Assembly: GCA_023213395.1 (NCBI GenBank)
Contig: CM041465.1
Coordinates: 197,663,741-197,727,740 of the forward strand
DNA length: 64,000 nucleotides
DNA from: Cycas panzhihuaensis
Lineage: Eukaryota; Cycadophyta
Reading direction: 5' to 3'
Positions 33,561 to 43,949 of this stretch are shown here, piece after piece. Numbering within the stretch: the stretch's first letter is position 1; each line of letters begins with the position of its first letter. Both the position numbers and the translations under genes were made by a program. Below the pieces are notes generated by a model. It did not search any database. It worked only from the letters and a program-made list of their open reading frames with translations, and was not told the origin of the DNA.

Positions 33561-35040
33561 AGACATAGTCTTAGCCCCTAGTAAGGTCATTAAGGTGGGG
33601 GCGGAATGCTCTCCTGATGAGGTAAGGGAATATTCCCTTTTGTTCCAAGAGTTATGGGATGTCTTTGCATGAGATTATTCTGACATGAAAGGAATTGACC
33701 CCTCCATCATCACCCACAATATCATTACCATTCCTGGTGCTTGTCCCGTGCACCCGAAGTAGCATCCCCTTCACCCTAAACTCTCGGCCATTGTCAAGAT
33801 GAAGGTCGAGAAGCTTTTGGATGCTGGACTTATTACTTCTATCGATTACCCTAAATGAGCATCCAATGTCATTCCCGTTGCTAAAAAGAACGAGACTATC
33901 TGGATATGCGTTGATTTCTCTGATATTAACAATGCATGTCCTCAGGATAATTTTCCACTCCCTTTCATTGATCAAATCATTGATCGAATTGATGGGTTCG
34001 AAGTCATGTCCTTGATGGATGGCTTCTCTGGCTATAACCATATTTAAATCTTTCTTGAAGACTGCCATAAGATGACCTTCACCACCCGGTGGGGTACCTT
34101 TACCTACAAGGCAATGTCCTTTGGTCTTAAGGATGCAAGCGCTACTTACCAAAGAGCGATGCATTTTATCTTCCATGACCTCATCGACGACATGTTGGAG
34201 GTCTTTATGGATGACATGATGGGTCTCTCACATGTCAGGGCCCATCATCCCTCTGACTTACGGGCTATCTTCACGTGATGCTGTAAGTACCATGTAAGCC
34301 TAAACCCACTCAAATATGTGTTTGCTCTCACTTCGGGCAAACTCCTTGGATTTCTTGTGTCAAAATAAGGGGTTTAGATGGACCCTAATAAAGTCAAGGT
34401 AATCCTTGATATGCCACCTCTTAGAACTCAATGATAGATCAAGTCGTTTCTAAGTAGGATAAGTTTTCTCAGGCACTTCCTGGTAGACTTTGCTGTGAGT
34501 GTCAAACCCTTGACCAACTTGTTGAAGAAGGGAGTCCTATTTGTTTGGTCTGATAAGAGCCAACAAGCCTTCAAAGGACTTAAGGAAGCCCTTGATTCTG
34601 CTCCTATGTTGGCACCCCCTTGTTTCGATAGGCCTCTCATTCTCTACACCTTAGCGACTGATGAGTCCCTGGGCACTATGTTGGCTCAGGAGGACAACTC
34701 AGGAGTCGAGAGAGCTATCTACTTTATCATCCGTACCCTCGTGGCTGCTGAACTCAACTACTTCCTTGTTGAGAGGGAATGTCTCTCCTTGGTCCACACA
34801 ACTAAGAAGTTTAGATATTACTTGCATGGTAATACCACCAAGGTGATCGTCCAGTCTAATCACTTGCGATATCTACTTACTCGTTCAAACTTGACAGGTA
34901 GGGCTGGCCGTTAGGCCATCCTGCTTCAGGAGTTTGATCTTCATATCTTTAACAGGAAATCAAAGAAAGGGATGGTAGTGGTTGAGCAACTCGCAGATGC
35001 CCCTATCCCTAACTTGCTCGATACCCCTATTGATGATTCC
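33561..35040 (+). pseudogene. Gypsy A reverse transcriptase and gypsy-type RNase H
   Basis: It shows the same motif order as in B: EKLLDAGLITSIDYPK, VAKKNETIWICVDFSDINNA, DNFPLPFIDQIIDR, MSLMDGFSGYN and EVFMDDMMG (34198-34221). RNase H has RPLILYTLATDESLGTML and AIYFIIRTL. Stops at 34045 (TAA) and 34276 (TGA) fall on the same codons as in B; 33670 (TGA), 33859 (TGA) and others may be private. No frameshift is needed anywhere between 30118 and 36348. Confidence 0.92.
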
Positions 35041-36348
35041 CTTCCTGATGAGTCTATCTTGACTATTCAGGATGTCCCTCCCCATCCACTCATTGACAAC
35101 GAGTGGTATGGCGAGATTGGGTGGTATCTCACACAACAACAGTACCACCCTGAAGCTAGTAGTAAGGTTAGATCTCGTATTTGGACTTCTACTAGGCAAT
35201 ACTTCCTCATGGACAAAGTATTGTACAAGAGGTCTTTCGATGGGATCCTTCTCCCCTGCGTCGCCACCGATGAAGTAGACCAAATACTCCACGAATGCCA
35301 CCATGGTATTTATGAGGGCCACTTTGAGGGCCAATCTATGGCCCATAGGATCCTTCACATGGGTTACTATTGGCCGTCCCTCTTCAAGGATGGCCATGCT
35401 TTTGCTCTGAGATGTCAGCGATGTTAAGAACACACTGACATCTCCCATGTGCCTTTCGAGGCCCGTCACCCTATTATATCTTTGTGGCCTTTCAGTCAAT
35501 GGGGTCTAGACCTCATCGGGGCTATCTCCCCACCTTCCTCGTCGCAGCATAAGTTTATCTTGACTACTATGGAATACTTTACTAAATGGATGGAGGCCAT
35601 TCCTCTAGTTACTACCCCTAATAAGACGATAGCTACCTTCGTTTACTGTCATATCATTTACCATTTCTGGATTCCTGATGTCCTGATTACTGATAATGGA
35701 ACCTCTTATTGCAACAAGGAGATGGATGAGCTTTGTGAGAAATTTAAAATCTCTCGAAAAACTTCCTACCCTTACTACCCCCAGGCAAATGGTTAAGTGG
35801 AGTCGTTCAACAAGACTCTCGTTAATATTTTAAAGAAAACTATCACTCAGTCTCAAAGAGACTGGCACCTTCAGCTCCCTTTCACTTTGTGGGCTTACTG
35901 TACCTCTGTTCGTTCCGCCATGGGAATGACCCCGTTCTCTCTAGTTTACGGTACCAAGGCGGTACTCCCATTGGAAGTGGAGATACCCTCCTTGCGAGTT
36001 TCTCTTCAGGGTCTCGTCGATGAGGAGTCAACCCATCAGACTCACCTCCTGGACCTTGAAGCTTTGGATGAGAGACGTTTAGTTGCCTACCAGGCTAACC
36101 TAGCATCTAAAGCCTACTCACAAAGGACCTACGATAAACATCTTCGTTCTCATCATTTATTTCCTGGGGACCACGTCCTCAAATTAGAGTATCTTCATGA
36201 CTGCTTGGCTAAATTTAGGCCCCAATGGGTTGGCCCCTTTGTCATCATCGAGAGGCTTGATAACGATGCCTATAGGATCGCCACCTTGGAGGGTCTTGAG
36301 TTTGAAAAAGTCGTTAACGAAAAATTCCTTAAGAAATTCTACTCGTGA
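35041..36348 (+). pseudogene. Gypsy A integrase (end of gag-pol)
   Basis: The zinc domain is HECHHGIYEGHF...CQRC-stop-EH. The DDE core is WGLDLIGAIS (about 35497-35526), LITDNGTSY (35683-35709) and NG-stop-VESFNK (35788-35814; CAA or CAG to TAA). The C-terminal tail ends FLKKFYS with TGA at 36346-36348. The last 184 codons (35797-36348) are fully open. The reconstructed A polyprotein length is about 2195 residues. Confidence 0.93.
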
Positions 36349-36993
36349 CCTCCTTGTCACCTTATCCATGCTCCAAAATGAGCCTAAACTACCATCTTAA
36401 GTTCATTCCCATTCCCCCAATCATGGGTGGAATGACAACTTAGGATGGCCTCTTTCATTTCCTTCTAGTTCCTCCTACGGAACCCTTGTTCCCATTTTCC
36501 TTGGGACCTTGTCCTCATATTTGGGCATCCCCCAGCTAGGACGACACTCTGGAGTATCATCACTCCCCTTTTGCTTAGTGTTTCCTTTGCATATCTCGCT
36601 TTGCTCCTGTATGGACATGCATGTCACCTTATTTCCTAGCCCTACATATGTTTATCGCCTCTACTCATGGTGGTCGTGTGTGCTCCTGCTAGGTATATCG
36701 TCCTATATGAAAAGAAATATGCACAACTTAAACAAATATCAAAACACAAAGCTCACACAATAATAAACACAAAATGTAAACATACACATCATCATATATC
36801 AAAATGGGGTAGCAATCACCCCGTCCATATATATGCATCAAAATCATGTGTCATCTCATATATATGGTGTGGTACATCATCTGTGGGAAGCCGGTGTCCT
36901 TGTAGGGGGGTTATAATAATGTGACTATATATGGTGACCCCTTAGAGGCCTGTGCTTTCCCTTGTCCAAATTGAATGCATATATACTACCTTA
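36349..36993 (+). other. 3' side of gag-pol in A, including stem-loop
   Basis: The stem-loop at 36392-36448 (CCATCTTAAGTT with AACTTAGGATGG) starts 44 bases after the stop, matching B. The remainder is similar to B without the TA expansion. Nothing coding is seen. Confidence 0.6.
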
Positions 36994-38273
36994 CTATTGC
37001 CCTGTCCCTGGGGCATCGTCTCTTGGTCGGTGTGATCCCTCTCTTGGGGACCACATCCCTCTGAGACTCCTCCTGAGTCTCTACGAGCTCCCTGCCTCAC
37101 TCCCCTCATCCCGTGACCTCCTCGAGGTCACTGCCAACATATGAGTCTGTGTCCTACTCTGCGTTGACCTCGATGCCATGTCCTCGACCAGTCGATCATA
37201 TCGGGCCTGGATACAATCCCGCTCCATCTCTACGAGGTGGAGCCTCTCCTCCATCCTTTGCAGTCTCTCCTCCATCACTGCCATCTGGATATGGCTCCCC
37301 ATATCCCCTCTGACTTCTCCCTAAGCCTCGAGTGCCTACACCCGTGTCTGTAGAGCGTCCCTCTCGGCTCGGATGGTGCTCATCTCAGCCTGCTGGCATC
37401 CTACACATGCCTCATGCTCCTGGGACTCTACTACCTATATATCTCTCGCCTGTATCAATGGGGTGAATATTGCCATGTGATCACCTACCAATCTAGGCTC
37501 ATCTCCTACCTGGATGGGAGGCTGTCCCTTTACGTAGGCCTAAGGGAAAATCTCTCAGACTATTGCCTCTATCAGCCTCTGGATGTCTACCATGCCTACA
37601 ATCCAACATGCCACATATCAGTCCATGTCCGTATGGATATCTCACCTAGTGCGACTGCCGGCTCCTTGACTTAGGTGACTGCCTCTTCCTCTGGCACCCT
37701 GCTAGCTGCTGGTACCTCCTCTTTTGGTACCTCTTCTGCCACAGCCTCAGCTCCTAGAGCATCCCTCCTCTCTGCAATTGGTGCTGCTACCACCTCTCTA
37801 GATCTCCTGACAATCCGTAGCCTCCGAGCCCATGTCATTGGGCCTCTACCCTCATCTGCAGCTCCTGATGGGCCTACCTCTCCACCTGTAGCCCCGAACG
37901 AACCTACCTCTCCTGCAACTCATGATGGACCAGCCCCATCACGTTCGTCACCGCCCTCATCATCTCCTGGGGGTACTCCTGCTTCCCCTGCCTCATCATC
38001 ACTATCCCACCTCACCGCCCTGTACAGATCTGCTATGTAATCTGTCATAGTGAGAAGGTTTAGTAATGTGGCCTCCACCAAGCGATGGATGTGTGCCTGG
38101 TCCCATAGTACAAATTAGGACCAGGGCTGCCTAATGCCTAGGTCTTGCCTCTTTCTTGCCCATATGGGGCCTAAAAACCTACATAGAAATCACAAAAAGC
38201 AATAAAATTAAAACTGTGAGATGGGTTGGGCTTTTTAGGATTCACTCACTAGATTTGGCCTAGCGCTTGTCAT
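36994..38273 (-). pseudogene. Antisense gene of A, with mobile-domain part deleted
   Basis: Exon 1 is 38273-38250 (MTSARPNL), the same 24 nt as in B, followed by a conserved donor GTGAGT. After that A lacks about 1 kb relative to B: the rest of intron 1 and the plant-mobile-domain half are gone, with the join near 38100-38115. The acidic part (TDYIADLYRAVRWDSDDEAG), a short intron 37645-37596 (GTGAGA...TTGTAG, only 50 nt) and the coiled-coil part (MEERLQRMEERLHLVEMERD) remain. The ending GQ-stop matches B. A retains Trp where B has a stop (VRWDS), confirming that this is the frame. Confidence 0.62.
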
Positions 38274-38431
38274 CTAGTCTCTACAGTCCCAATGGATGTC
38301 CTATAGCCCTGATCCGATGGTCTGATCTCCCTTTGCGTACCTCCAAAGGTGGGTAGCGCTCTGCTGCGTAAGGGATTAGCTCTGGATTTGTTCAAGAGGC
38401 CGCGAAAATAAATCCTATTTTCATCATTTTT

Positions 38432-38442
38432 CCTTATATAGG
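38432..38442. promoter_or_regulatory. Palindromic TATA element between divergent genes of A
   Basis: CCTTATATAGG is identical to B 26023-26033, at the same 159-base distance from the antisense ATG, although the surrounding sequence differs at many positions. Confidence 0.6.
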
Positions 38443-38859
38443 CAAGGACCCCAACGGGCACTGTCTCTATTTTCGCTCTCGTGACAGCCCTTTGGATTGT
38501 CTCTTACCCTCGATCATCTTTGCCTTCTGGCCCTGTCTCCCGTTGTGCTCCCGTAGCCTTTATTTTGCTCTTTCTTATGGATGCATTTATGGCACCTTGC
38601 CAATGCATCTTTCACAAGGCCCTTTTTATCTCATTTTATGTGCCACTCCTGTGCATGGCCAAGTTTATACTTGTTTGGCTCATTTTGCCATCCTGGACCC
38701 ATTTTTGTAGCCTGTTCCTGCTCCTATCCTTGGGTAGCCTCATTGCTAGGTCCTCCTTCCCTTTACAACCATTTATTGCTTGCCTTATGAGCCTCCTTTT
38801 TGCCCCAACTCTTATATTACTATATATTTTCTCCACTGATACTTTTTCTGTCATCATCT

Positions 38860-39282
38860 ATGTCTCTCTTCATCTTTATCGATGGCAGAAGTTGTGGTAA
38901 TCGTGGACCTTCTGCTGCTGCATGGATTCTTCGCAGCTCTTCTAGACATGATTTTCTGCGCTCTAGAATCTTCCTCCCCAAGGCCACCAATAATGAAGCT
39001 GAGTACATGGCCATTATCGAGACCCTCATTGATGCACTTCATTTCCATCACGGATCGATTGTTCTTCTCTACGACTTCCAGGTTGTGGTGTCCCATCTCA
39101 CCTAGGTTTACCAGGTGTGATGCCCTCTCTTGAGAGCCCTCACTTTGACTGCTAGGTCTCCTTTGGCTAATTTCTAGTCTGTCGACATTCGACACATTCC
39201 TCGGGCCCTCAACGCTGAGGTAGATAGTCTTGTTCACCTCATCCTTGAGCACTGCCTTGCTTTTCTTGTTGATCGTCCCTGA
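38860..39282 (+). pseudogene. Free-standing archaeal-type RNase H of A
   Basis: This is a 423-nt frame of exactly the same length as in B. The motifs FIDGRSCGNRG, NNEAEY, LLYDFQVVV and HIPRALNAEVDSL retain all four acidic catalytic residues. In-frame stops are at 39103 (TAG, shared with B), 39118 (TGA) and a TAG in the NF*SVDI stretch. The substitution Asp-Ser to Asp-Phe next to the third catalytic residue is probably decay. Confidence 0.83.
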
Positions 39283-39703
39283 GATCTGCCCAGTCACTCT
39301 GTCACCCAAGTCCCAGGCCGTCATGCAGATCACCTCAATATCAGTTTGCACCTCCAAAAGCTAGCCACTAATGAGGTTAAACTATGGAGACAACCAGGTT
39401 TTCTCATTTATCTCTTCTACCTGAATTATCATGCACTTCTCTTTGCATTTTCATGATGGGGGTAGCCCCCTCATCCTTCTAGCTTCCAGTCGATTCCTAG
39501 GTGGCACATAGGCAGCCCCTATGTCATCTCCACCCCTGTCGTCATATCCACGCGTTCCGCCATGATACCTGCCAGCACCCTTGACTCCTGTTATGATCAT
39601 GATTTATATATATACATGCATATGTGCTACTGACAGTTGTATTGCCAGCATTCGCCATCGCACCATACTTCTGAGCGGTGAGGCTCTACTGCCAAGGGAG
39701 TAG
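39283..39703 (+). other. 3' untranslated region and polypurine tract of A
   Basis: It is noncoding and similar to 26983-27397. CCAAGGGAGTAG (39692-39703) is the polypurine tract, ending just before TGTTTCTTGA. Confidence 0.78.
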
Positions 39704-42488
39704 TGTTTCTTGACTACTCAGAATGGATACAGACAGGTCAACTTCGGTAAGCTCAGGTATGCTTCTCCCTTTTCACTTGTACTATTTCTTTGGAAAGGTT
39801 TACAGAAGTGTTGCCTCGGTGCATGATTGCTTACTTCATTTACGTGATTACTTTGCATTTGTTGCATGTTCATGCTGCCTATCATATCGTAAGCCTATGA
39901 CGACCCAGCGAGATCTACCTTTCTGCAAGGTAGGCATCCCCATCGTACTTTACGACTCTCTGTGCTATCTCCACACCGCCTCGAGTTTCTGTTAGACTGT
40001 ATGACCCATTTAAGCCTCGACCTTGAGCTCCTAGCACCTCATTTCTAGGACCTTTTCCCCATTGATGTTTACTTGCCTCTGTCCACGTATATTTTAGACT
40101 GTCTCAGCCACCTAGACAAGAGGGCCAACCCCTCCCAGGCCTGCCACATCACCTCCCAAAGCTCCTGAAAACTAAAATTCTATCATTTTGGCTATCTGGT
40201 CCCACATCGATGTAAACTTAGCAGTACTGTGAAGTTTACTGCGGTACCACAAAGTTTACGGTGGTGTGACTATTGTCAGTTGTTTTCTAAAATCTGCCAT
40301 GGTAATTCTCGCGTTTCTTGCAGAATTGCCATGTGGTCTCATGTCCACCTCAGCCCTATTCATGCCCTATTCGCTCACTTAGGGCTGGGATGGGTATAAG
40401 TATCCTAACCCTCATCATTTTGAGGTCCTCTTAGGTCGTTTTTGCTCTCCAACACAATAGCTCCTGTTGCAATTTCTACTCTACTTCTCTTTTTGCTATA
40501 AGTGTACTTGTAGGCATGCGTTTCCTGCAACCCTAGGCTAGGATTTACCTGCAACTCCTTACTTCCATGGTGGAAAGCCTCTCTCCAGGTTTTATTAAGC
40601 AATTTTGGTGCTGATTCTTCTCCAACTTGCATGGCAAGTGTCCCTTTCAGTTGTCCATTGGAATCTCTCCTGTAAATTGTTGTAGGGGTCCTCTTCCTCA
40701 CTGTTAGTAGGCCTAGATCTGCCATATATCTTCCCAATAGGTCTTCCAAACCCTTCTCTTCTGGATTTATGTAAGTTACCCCCATTTTAGACCTATTTCT
40801 TATCTTATTTGCCTGTTTCCTCCAGGTTTCACTGTTGCAAAGTTGGTTTCCATTATATTTAGCTTGTTGTCTCCTGGATCCACCTTTCTCTCCACTAATT
40901 TTCTTCAAGGGAGTAGCAGGAGAAGAGTCATAAGGTTGGGAGAAGAGGCAAGGTGGGGCATCCCCCCTTTCAGTCCTTCTCTCCAAGGGTGACCCCTTCC
41001 CACCTTCTCTTCTCTTGCTCCATGCTCTTCTTGGGATAATTAGGAGTGATTGAGCCCTAGGCTTGCGCTAGATTATCAGCGTATATAGCCCCTTATTGCA
41101 TTGATTCCAGGCCTGCTCACCTCTTATTTGGACCCTCATAGTGTCCCTCGTGTTGTTGGATATCCCTTGATATCATTGGCAAGGGTTTGTGTACTGGATT
41201 GCTGCCCATAGCGATTCCGTGTCTTGCATATTTCCCTAATGCTTTGTCACTCTTTTCTTTGCATATCTTGGCTATCTATAGTTACGTTTATCATCACCTT
41301 GTTGTGCTTGAAAGTTGTGTGGAGAACCTAGCAGAGGGTTGGCCATCCTAAGGCTTCCCTTGTCCCATTTTTTCTTGATGTTTATCCTTGCTTGAGAGGG
41401 GGTTTTAGAGCTTGTTGCAGCAACTATTTTTTGCTAATACTCTAGCATAAATATCACATATATACTTGCATGTACATAGTTTATTTTTTGCAACCCCTTC
41501 TTAGAAGGGATAAGTCTGTGCATGTGTAGGTTGTCGTGGTGCTCTTGCGAAGGTATAAAGCATTCAGATCTAAGTAAGGTCTACCATTTTGTTCCTTTGC
41601 TTTTGCTTCTTTCCTTTTTGCTTTCTTTTCATAAAGGGGAAGGTAAGGAAGCCCCTGTCATTCGCATCAAGACTTGGCTACGCATCCTTGGATTGACGCA
41701 AGACATATGTCGTGCGTGGGTGAGGTCCTCCATCGGCCGCTACATCTTCCGTGTACGTTCATCATCCCTTTAACTCTCACTTTCCCTTTCTTACTTTTAT
41801 TTAGGATCTATGTGTTAGTTAAGTAGGTTACATATAAATGTGAAAGGGGAAATAATATCTTTTATTTACGTTTATATATTTGCGCATCATATATTTAACC
41901 CTCATAGGAAAAGGACCTATACAAAACTTATGCTTTCCTTTTCCTTTACTAGCAAAGCCTAGCTTGCCCTTTTAGTTTATTCCCACTTGGCATTGTTTGC
42001 TTACATATGTGATACCTAGTCCTGTTTCCTTTCTTGTTTCTTCTTTCGATCATTAAGGGAAACTTTGGTTTAGTTGTCCCATTCTCATCTCTCTCTCTCC
42101 CTCTTGGCCGTATTTTCTTGGTCAAAATAATGAAGAGGAACCCGGTCACATCGTAGGCTATCGCCTACTTTGTCCCCGCTCGTTTCCCTCCATCATAGGG
42201 AAACCTTTGAGGACTCCTCTCTTCCCCTTCTGGCCATCCAAGGGTGGAAGGATCTTCCTCTTGAGTTAATCCAGACTATCTTTCTTGTTTTCCCTCTTTC
42301 TCTTTGGGATATAGGACCACTCCAAGGTAGTTGGGTATCATCCACAGGTCTCGAACTCATGCTCCAGTGCACGGGGCACCCTGCGTGATACTTACTTCAC
42401 TTGTAGGTTTTCACCTGCACCCTCGATACCACCATCGACCATCATCATTCCTACCGAGCTAGGTGACTATCCCGTAGACGCGCATCCA
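39704..42488 (+). repeat. 3' LTR of gypsy A (2785 bp)
   Basis: It begins TGTTTCTTGAC and ends CGCATCCA, so it keeps the TG...CA termini that the 5' copy lost. The GAATC target duplication follows at 42489-42493. An inverted repeat GTAAACTT...AAGTTTAC lies at 40213-40240, and a TATA candidate GGGTATAAGTA at about 40393. Confidence 0.95.
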
Positions 42489-43195
42489 GAATCCAATGTC
42501 AAATTGATAGTTGATGATGACGATCAAGAGGCATATGTAATATTTTACAGGCAACTTATAGGTAGTCCCATCTATACTACTAATATAAGACTTGACATTA
42601 CACACTCTATTGGTATTCTTACTCATTATATGATAAGTCCTAAGTAGAATCACTGATAGGTAGTAGTGCGAGTGTTGAGATACCTTAAGATGACAAACAA
42701 ATATAGTCTATTATATGGACCCAATTTAGAGTTTAAAGTATATTTATACACAAACTCAAACTTTGCGAGAGATAAAGATATAAGGAGATCCATGTTTAAA
42801 TACATAACATGTCTTAGAATAGCACTAATATCATGGAGATCTAGATGACAGAAGATAATTGTTGATTCAACTACCGAAGTTGAATACATTGCTACTTCTG
42901 AGACCAATAAGGAGGTGATATGGCTAGGAAATTATTAGAAACATTAAATATCACCCAAATAAGTCCTACTAGTCTTCGTGTGGATAATCAATTAATAATC
43001 CACATGGTAAAAACTCCTATATTTTATGATTGTACTAAATACATAAATATGAAAGTCCACAAGATTTGAGAACTAGTTCATGACAGCATAATTCAATTGG
43101 AGTACTACCCCATAGTAGATCAAGTGGTTGATATCTTCACCAAACCACTACAAAAGATGAAGTTTAAATAGTTATGTAGATAGCTTGGCCTTTGG
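42489..43195 (+). pseudogene. copia C reverse transcriptase C-terminus and RNase H
   Basis: Right after the GAATC duplication the copia frame resumes: YRQLIGSPIYTTNIRLDI, VRVLRYLKMTNKYSLLYGP, then the RNase H part YLYTNSNFARDKDIRRSM, ISWRSR and TTEVEYIATSETNKEVIWLG. The end of copia pol (HDSIIQLEYYPI, VDIFTKPL) lies at about 43080-43150. In the RNase H motif the usual Asp residues are replaced (TNSNFARD for T(D)ADWAGD), so catalysis would be lost. Stops and frame changes are frequent after 42900. Confidence 0.88.
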
Positions 43196-43643
43196 GCCTC
43201 CATCTCAAATAAATTAAAGGAGATGACAACAGGATCATCATACTCTATTCCATTCGTGAAAATCCCTTGTAGGCACAAAAGAATAAGAGTAAGTTTCTAC
43301 TCTATCCTATTTGTGAAAACCCCTTGTGGGCATGGAAGGATAAAGGTTATACTAGTCTTGGAAAATCAAAACCTGTGAAAACCTAAATGAGCATGGGGGA
43401 TGACTGAAAGGTATATAGAGACTTAGCAGATCAAGCTGCATATTTAAGTTACTTGGTTATTAGGCTATAATAAGAGCCACCTTAGCCATTTTGATTTAAA
43501 GGGCTATAGATCTTAGAAAGTTCATGGGTTCTTATTCCCCATGAGGGTTTTCCCACAAAAATATCAATGTAATAATGAGGCTCAAATGAAGACCTTATAG
43601 AATAGATTTTATCATAATGACATTTTACCATTAAGGGGGAGAT
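43196..43643 (+). repeat. 3' untranslated region of C with imperfect repeats and polypurine tract
   Basis: Three degraded units around 43240-43400 share a GTGAAAAYCCCTTGTRGGCA-like core, about 65-70 bases apart. AAGGGGGAGAT (43633-43643) is the polypurine tract abutting the 3' LTR. Confidence 0.7.
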
Positions 43644-43949
43644 TGATGTATGTTAATGCACCAAGGTCATTAGATTAATTATATGAAGGTGACTTTAGGT
43701 TAGTTAAGTCACATAGTTAAATGTAATTTCATTTACATTTAAGTGTAATTTTGAGACTATATCATTAGGTAGGAAACTCCTTTAGAAACCCTAATGTATA
43801 TCCTCTGATATATAAGGCTGAATGTAAAAGGGAGAGTCATAATTCTCACCTCTCATTTTTTCTTTCAATCTTCTTTTCTTCATTTTGCTCTTATTACGTG
43901 TCATTGCTTTAGTGTAGTGGAGTGTGACAACTACATCCTTCACTTAACA
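43644..43949 (+). repeat. 3' LTR of copia C
   Basis: 306 bp, beginning TGATGTATGTTAATGC and ending CTTAACA. It is the same length as the 5' LTR and is followed by AAATC, the right target duplication. Confidence 0.9.

Larger units (their letters stand above)
9841..42488 (+). mobile_element. Element A: Tat-type Ty3/gypsy retrotransposon, itself split by B
   Basis: Long LTRs (9841-12582 and 39704-42488) and a perfect 5-bp target duplication GAATC (9836-9840, 42489-42493) prove a single insertion into the copia C reverse transcriptase. Without element B the element is about 15.7 kb. Order: LTR, primer site, gag-PR-RT-RNaseH-INT in one frame, stem-loop, antisense gene, aRNH, polypurine tract, LTR. 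The gag is interrupted at 13196 and resumes at 30118 exactly in frame. LTRs are about 11% apart in the parts I compared. Confidence 0.95.
3743..43949 (+). mobile_element. Element C: Ty1/copia retrotransposon split by gypsy A
   Basis: Paired 306-bp LTRs, a tRNA-Met-type primer site, a copia-order pol (PR, INT, RT, RNase H) and a polypurine tract define the element. Flanking 5-mers AAATT (3738-3742) and AAATC (43950-43954) are a near-perfect target duplication; the one mismatch is a C/T transition. Its own length without the 32.6-kb insertion is about 7.55 kb. The pol frame breaks at 9840 inside reverse transcriptase and resumes at 42494. The LTRs differ at about 11% of positions. Confidence 0.9.

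Noticed and set aside
40405-40986. 193-codon minus-strand frame in the 3' LTR of A
   Set aside because: It is not open in the 5' LTR and has no domain; long frames arise easily where the complementary strand is pyrimidine-rich.
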